From Lachnospiraceae bacterium (GTDB lineage: Bacteria; Bacillota; Clostridia; Lachnospirales; Lachnospiraceae): a stretch of DNA of 64,000 nt. Location: NCBI GenBank assembly GCA_024403355.1, contig JAKSRW010000016.1, positions 1 through 64,000 on the forward strand, given 5' to 3'. A program made the translations under genes and the position numbers. The notes below the pieces were generated by a model. It was not told the origin of the DNA, searched no databases, and saw only the letters and a program-made list of their open reading frames with translations. Below, in pieces: positions 63,162-64,000 of the stretch (position 1 is the first letter of the stretch; every line of letters begins with the position of its first letter).

Positions 63162-63947
63162 ATGGACGAGAAAAGAGCAGTAGAAATCAGGACAAGAAAC
63201 CTTGGCGTAACCTTTAAGGACAATCAGGGCAGAGATGTCTTGGCCCTGACGAATGTAAACCTTGAGATATACAAGGGAGAATTCATCGCCCTGCTTGGTC
63301 CTTCGGGATGCGGAAAGACAACCCTTCTCAGATGTGTTGCAGATTTGCAGCAGCCCACGGAAGGTGATCTTCATATTCAGGGCATGACACCCAAGGAGGT
63401 AAGACTTCAGAAGAAGTTCGGATTTGTATTTCAGCAGCCGGTACTTTTCGACTGGAGAACGGTAAAGAAGAATGTAGAACTTCCCCTGGAAATAATGGGA
63501 TATACAAAAAAGGAACGCTCCGAGCTGGCGGACGAAATGCTCGAGATGGTTGGACTTAAGGACTTTGCAAAGCATTATCCCAAGCAGCTTTCGGGTGGTA
63601 TGCAGCAAAGAGCAAACATCGCCAGAGCGCTTGGCTTAAAGCCTGATATCCTTTTGATGGACGAGCCGTTTTCAGCTCTTGATGAGTTCACAAAGGAAAA
63701 GCTTCATGAGGACCTGCTTCGTATATGGAGAGAAACCAATAAAACCATTCTCTTTGTTACACACAGTATTCAGGAAAGTGTATTTCTTTCTGACAGGGTT
63801 TGTGTATTATCTCCTCACCCGGGACGTCTTTCAGCCGTTGTAGATATTGATCTTCCCAGACCCAGATCATTAGATATGAGAGACGAACCTCACTTTAATG
63901 AACTTGTTGCAAAGGTTCGCAACAGCTTTGAAGGGGGAAGTGTTTAA
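63162..63947 (+). CDS. SsuB/TauB-type ABC importer ATPase
   Basis: This 261-residue ATPase has Walker A GPSGCGKTT, Q-loop FVFQQPVLFDWRTVKKNVELP, signature LSGGMQQRANIARAL and Walker B ILLMDEPFSALDEFT, as in nitrate/sulfonate/taurine and pyrimidine importers. The start at 63162 has GAGGGG upstream. Its stop overlaps the permease start by one base. The transporter shares control elements with the aminotransferase. Confidence 0.9.
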   Translation: MDEKRAVEIRTRNLGVTFKDNQGRDVLALTNVNLEIYKGEFIALLGPSGCGKTTLLRCVADLQQPTEGDLHIQGMTPKEVRLQKKFGFVFQQPVLFDWRTVKKNVELPLEIMGYTKKERSELADEMLEMVGLKDFAKHYPKQLSGGMQQRANIARALGLKPDILLMDEPFSALDEFTKEKLHEDLLRIWRETNKTILFVTHSIQESVFLSDRVCVLSPHPGRLSAVVDIDLPRPRSLDMRDEPHFNELVAKVRNSFEGGSV

Positions 63948-64000
63948 TGAAAAATGTTATAGACAGGATAACGAGACAGAAATGGTTTTCCTCTGTTTTG
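63947..64000 (+). CDS. Start of an ABC importer permease (cut by window end)
   Basis: Only 18 codons are visible (MKNVIDRITRQKWFSSVL), beginning on the last base of the ATPase stop. The position and charged start suit a TauC/SsuC-type permease. This cannot be confirmed from this window. Confidence 0.55.
   Translation, partial: MKNVIDRITRQKWFSSVL

Overview
The window looks like a chromosomal segment of a motile, anaerobic Clostridia member, most likely Lachnospiraceae-like. The evidence is an mbl gene followed directly by two flagellar rod/hook genes, a Trp-specific T-box, Clostridia-type LeuS, Rrf2 and YvyF proteins, strong AGGAGG ribosome sites, moderate GC and many lipoproteins with Firmicutes signal peptides. 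No rRNA, tRNA, CRISPR array, integrase or transposase was seen. Family names come from motif recognition by eye, not from searches. || Layout. 0.1-7 kb: methyltransferase, GNAT, a stand-alone FakA-like middle domain, HAD phosphatase, a copper P-type ATPase with a CopZ-like tail, a MATE exporter and an Rrf2 regulator. 7-10 kb: a two-gene nonulosonate (sialic-acid-like) cassette in which both enzymes carry an extra C-terminal domain. 9.8-13.2 kb: a tryptophan T-box and a TrpXYZ-type ABC importer. 13.3-17 kb: a small membrane peptide, a zinc-ribbon protein, and on the minus strand an alkylsulfatase lipoprotein and a CvfB-like S1 protein. 17-17.8 kb: a remnant resembling a type III (ToxIN-like) toxin-antitoxin locus and a 183-nt nested inverted repeat. 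17.8-22.7 kb: leuS, an anchored surface protein and an EF-hand-type protein whose gene contains an in-frame copy of a dispersed 30-nt repeat. 23-31.4 kb: mbl, flhO, flhP/flgG, a FlgJ-like rod factor, recD2, comF, yvyF and a chemoreceptor. 31.7-41.4 kb: CPBP protease, a flavodoxin remnant, a very large secreted protein, a DUF4157 protein next to an AAA+ ATPase like those of contractile injection systems, and a BlaI/BlaR1-type pair. 41.5-50.3 kb: DUF3842, a five-gene peptide/nickel ABC importer, tgt, yajC and a Big2 protein. 50.6-56 kb: two-component system, RNA/protein methyltransferase, GlsB-like protein, XRE regulator and hicAB. 56-64 kb: larE-larB-larC without larA, then a PucR-type regulator, a class III aminotransferase, an iron-type alcohol dehydrogenase and the start of an ABC importer. 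|| The intergenic DNA is unusually rich in repeated, structured sequence. I recognise at least four families: (i) a 30-nt GGGGACGGGGTC repeat, often in tandem pairs and twice abutting a stop codon; (ii) a composite hairpin element (hairpins A-B-C-D) with compensatory changes in hairpin B; (iii) an ~80-nt leader (hairpin plus CTTCGCTCTTAGCATGAGG) in front of the histidine kinase, the methyltransferase (twice in tandem) and partly tgt; (iv) a short GCAGAAAGGCATGGTTATTA leader. Several operons (TrpXYZ, DUF3842, opp, lar) have an intrinsic terminator between promoter and first gene, which suggests attenuation. || The most notable systems are the hairpin element family, the type III toxin-antitoxin remnant, the coding 30-nt repeat, the DUF4157/AAA+ pair, and duplicated operators with identical geometry at two promoters of the 60-64 kb catabolic cluster. 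That cluster probably handles an omega-amino acid such as taurine or beta-alanine.
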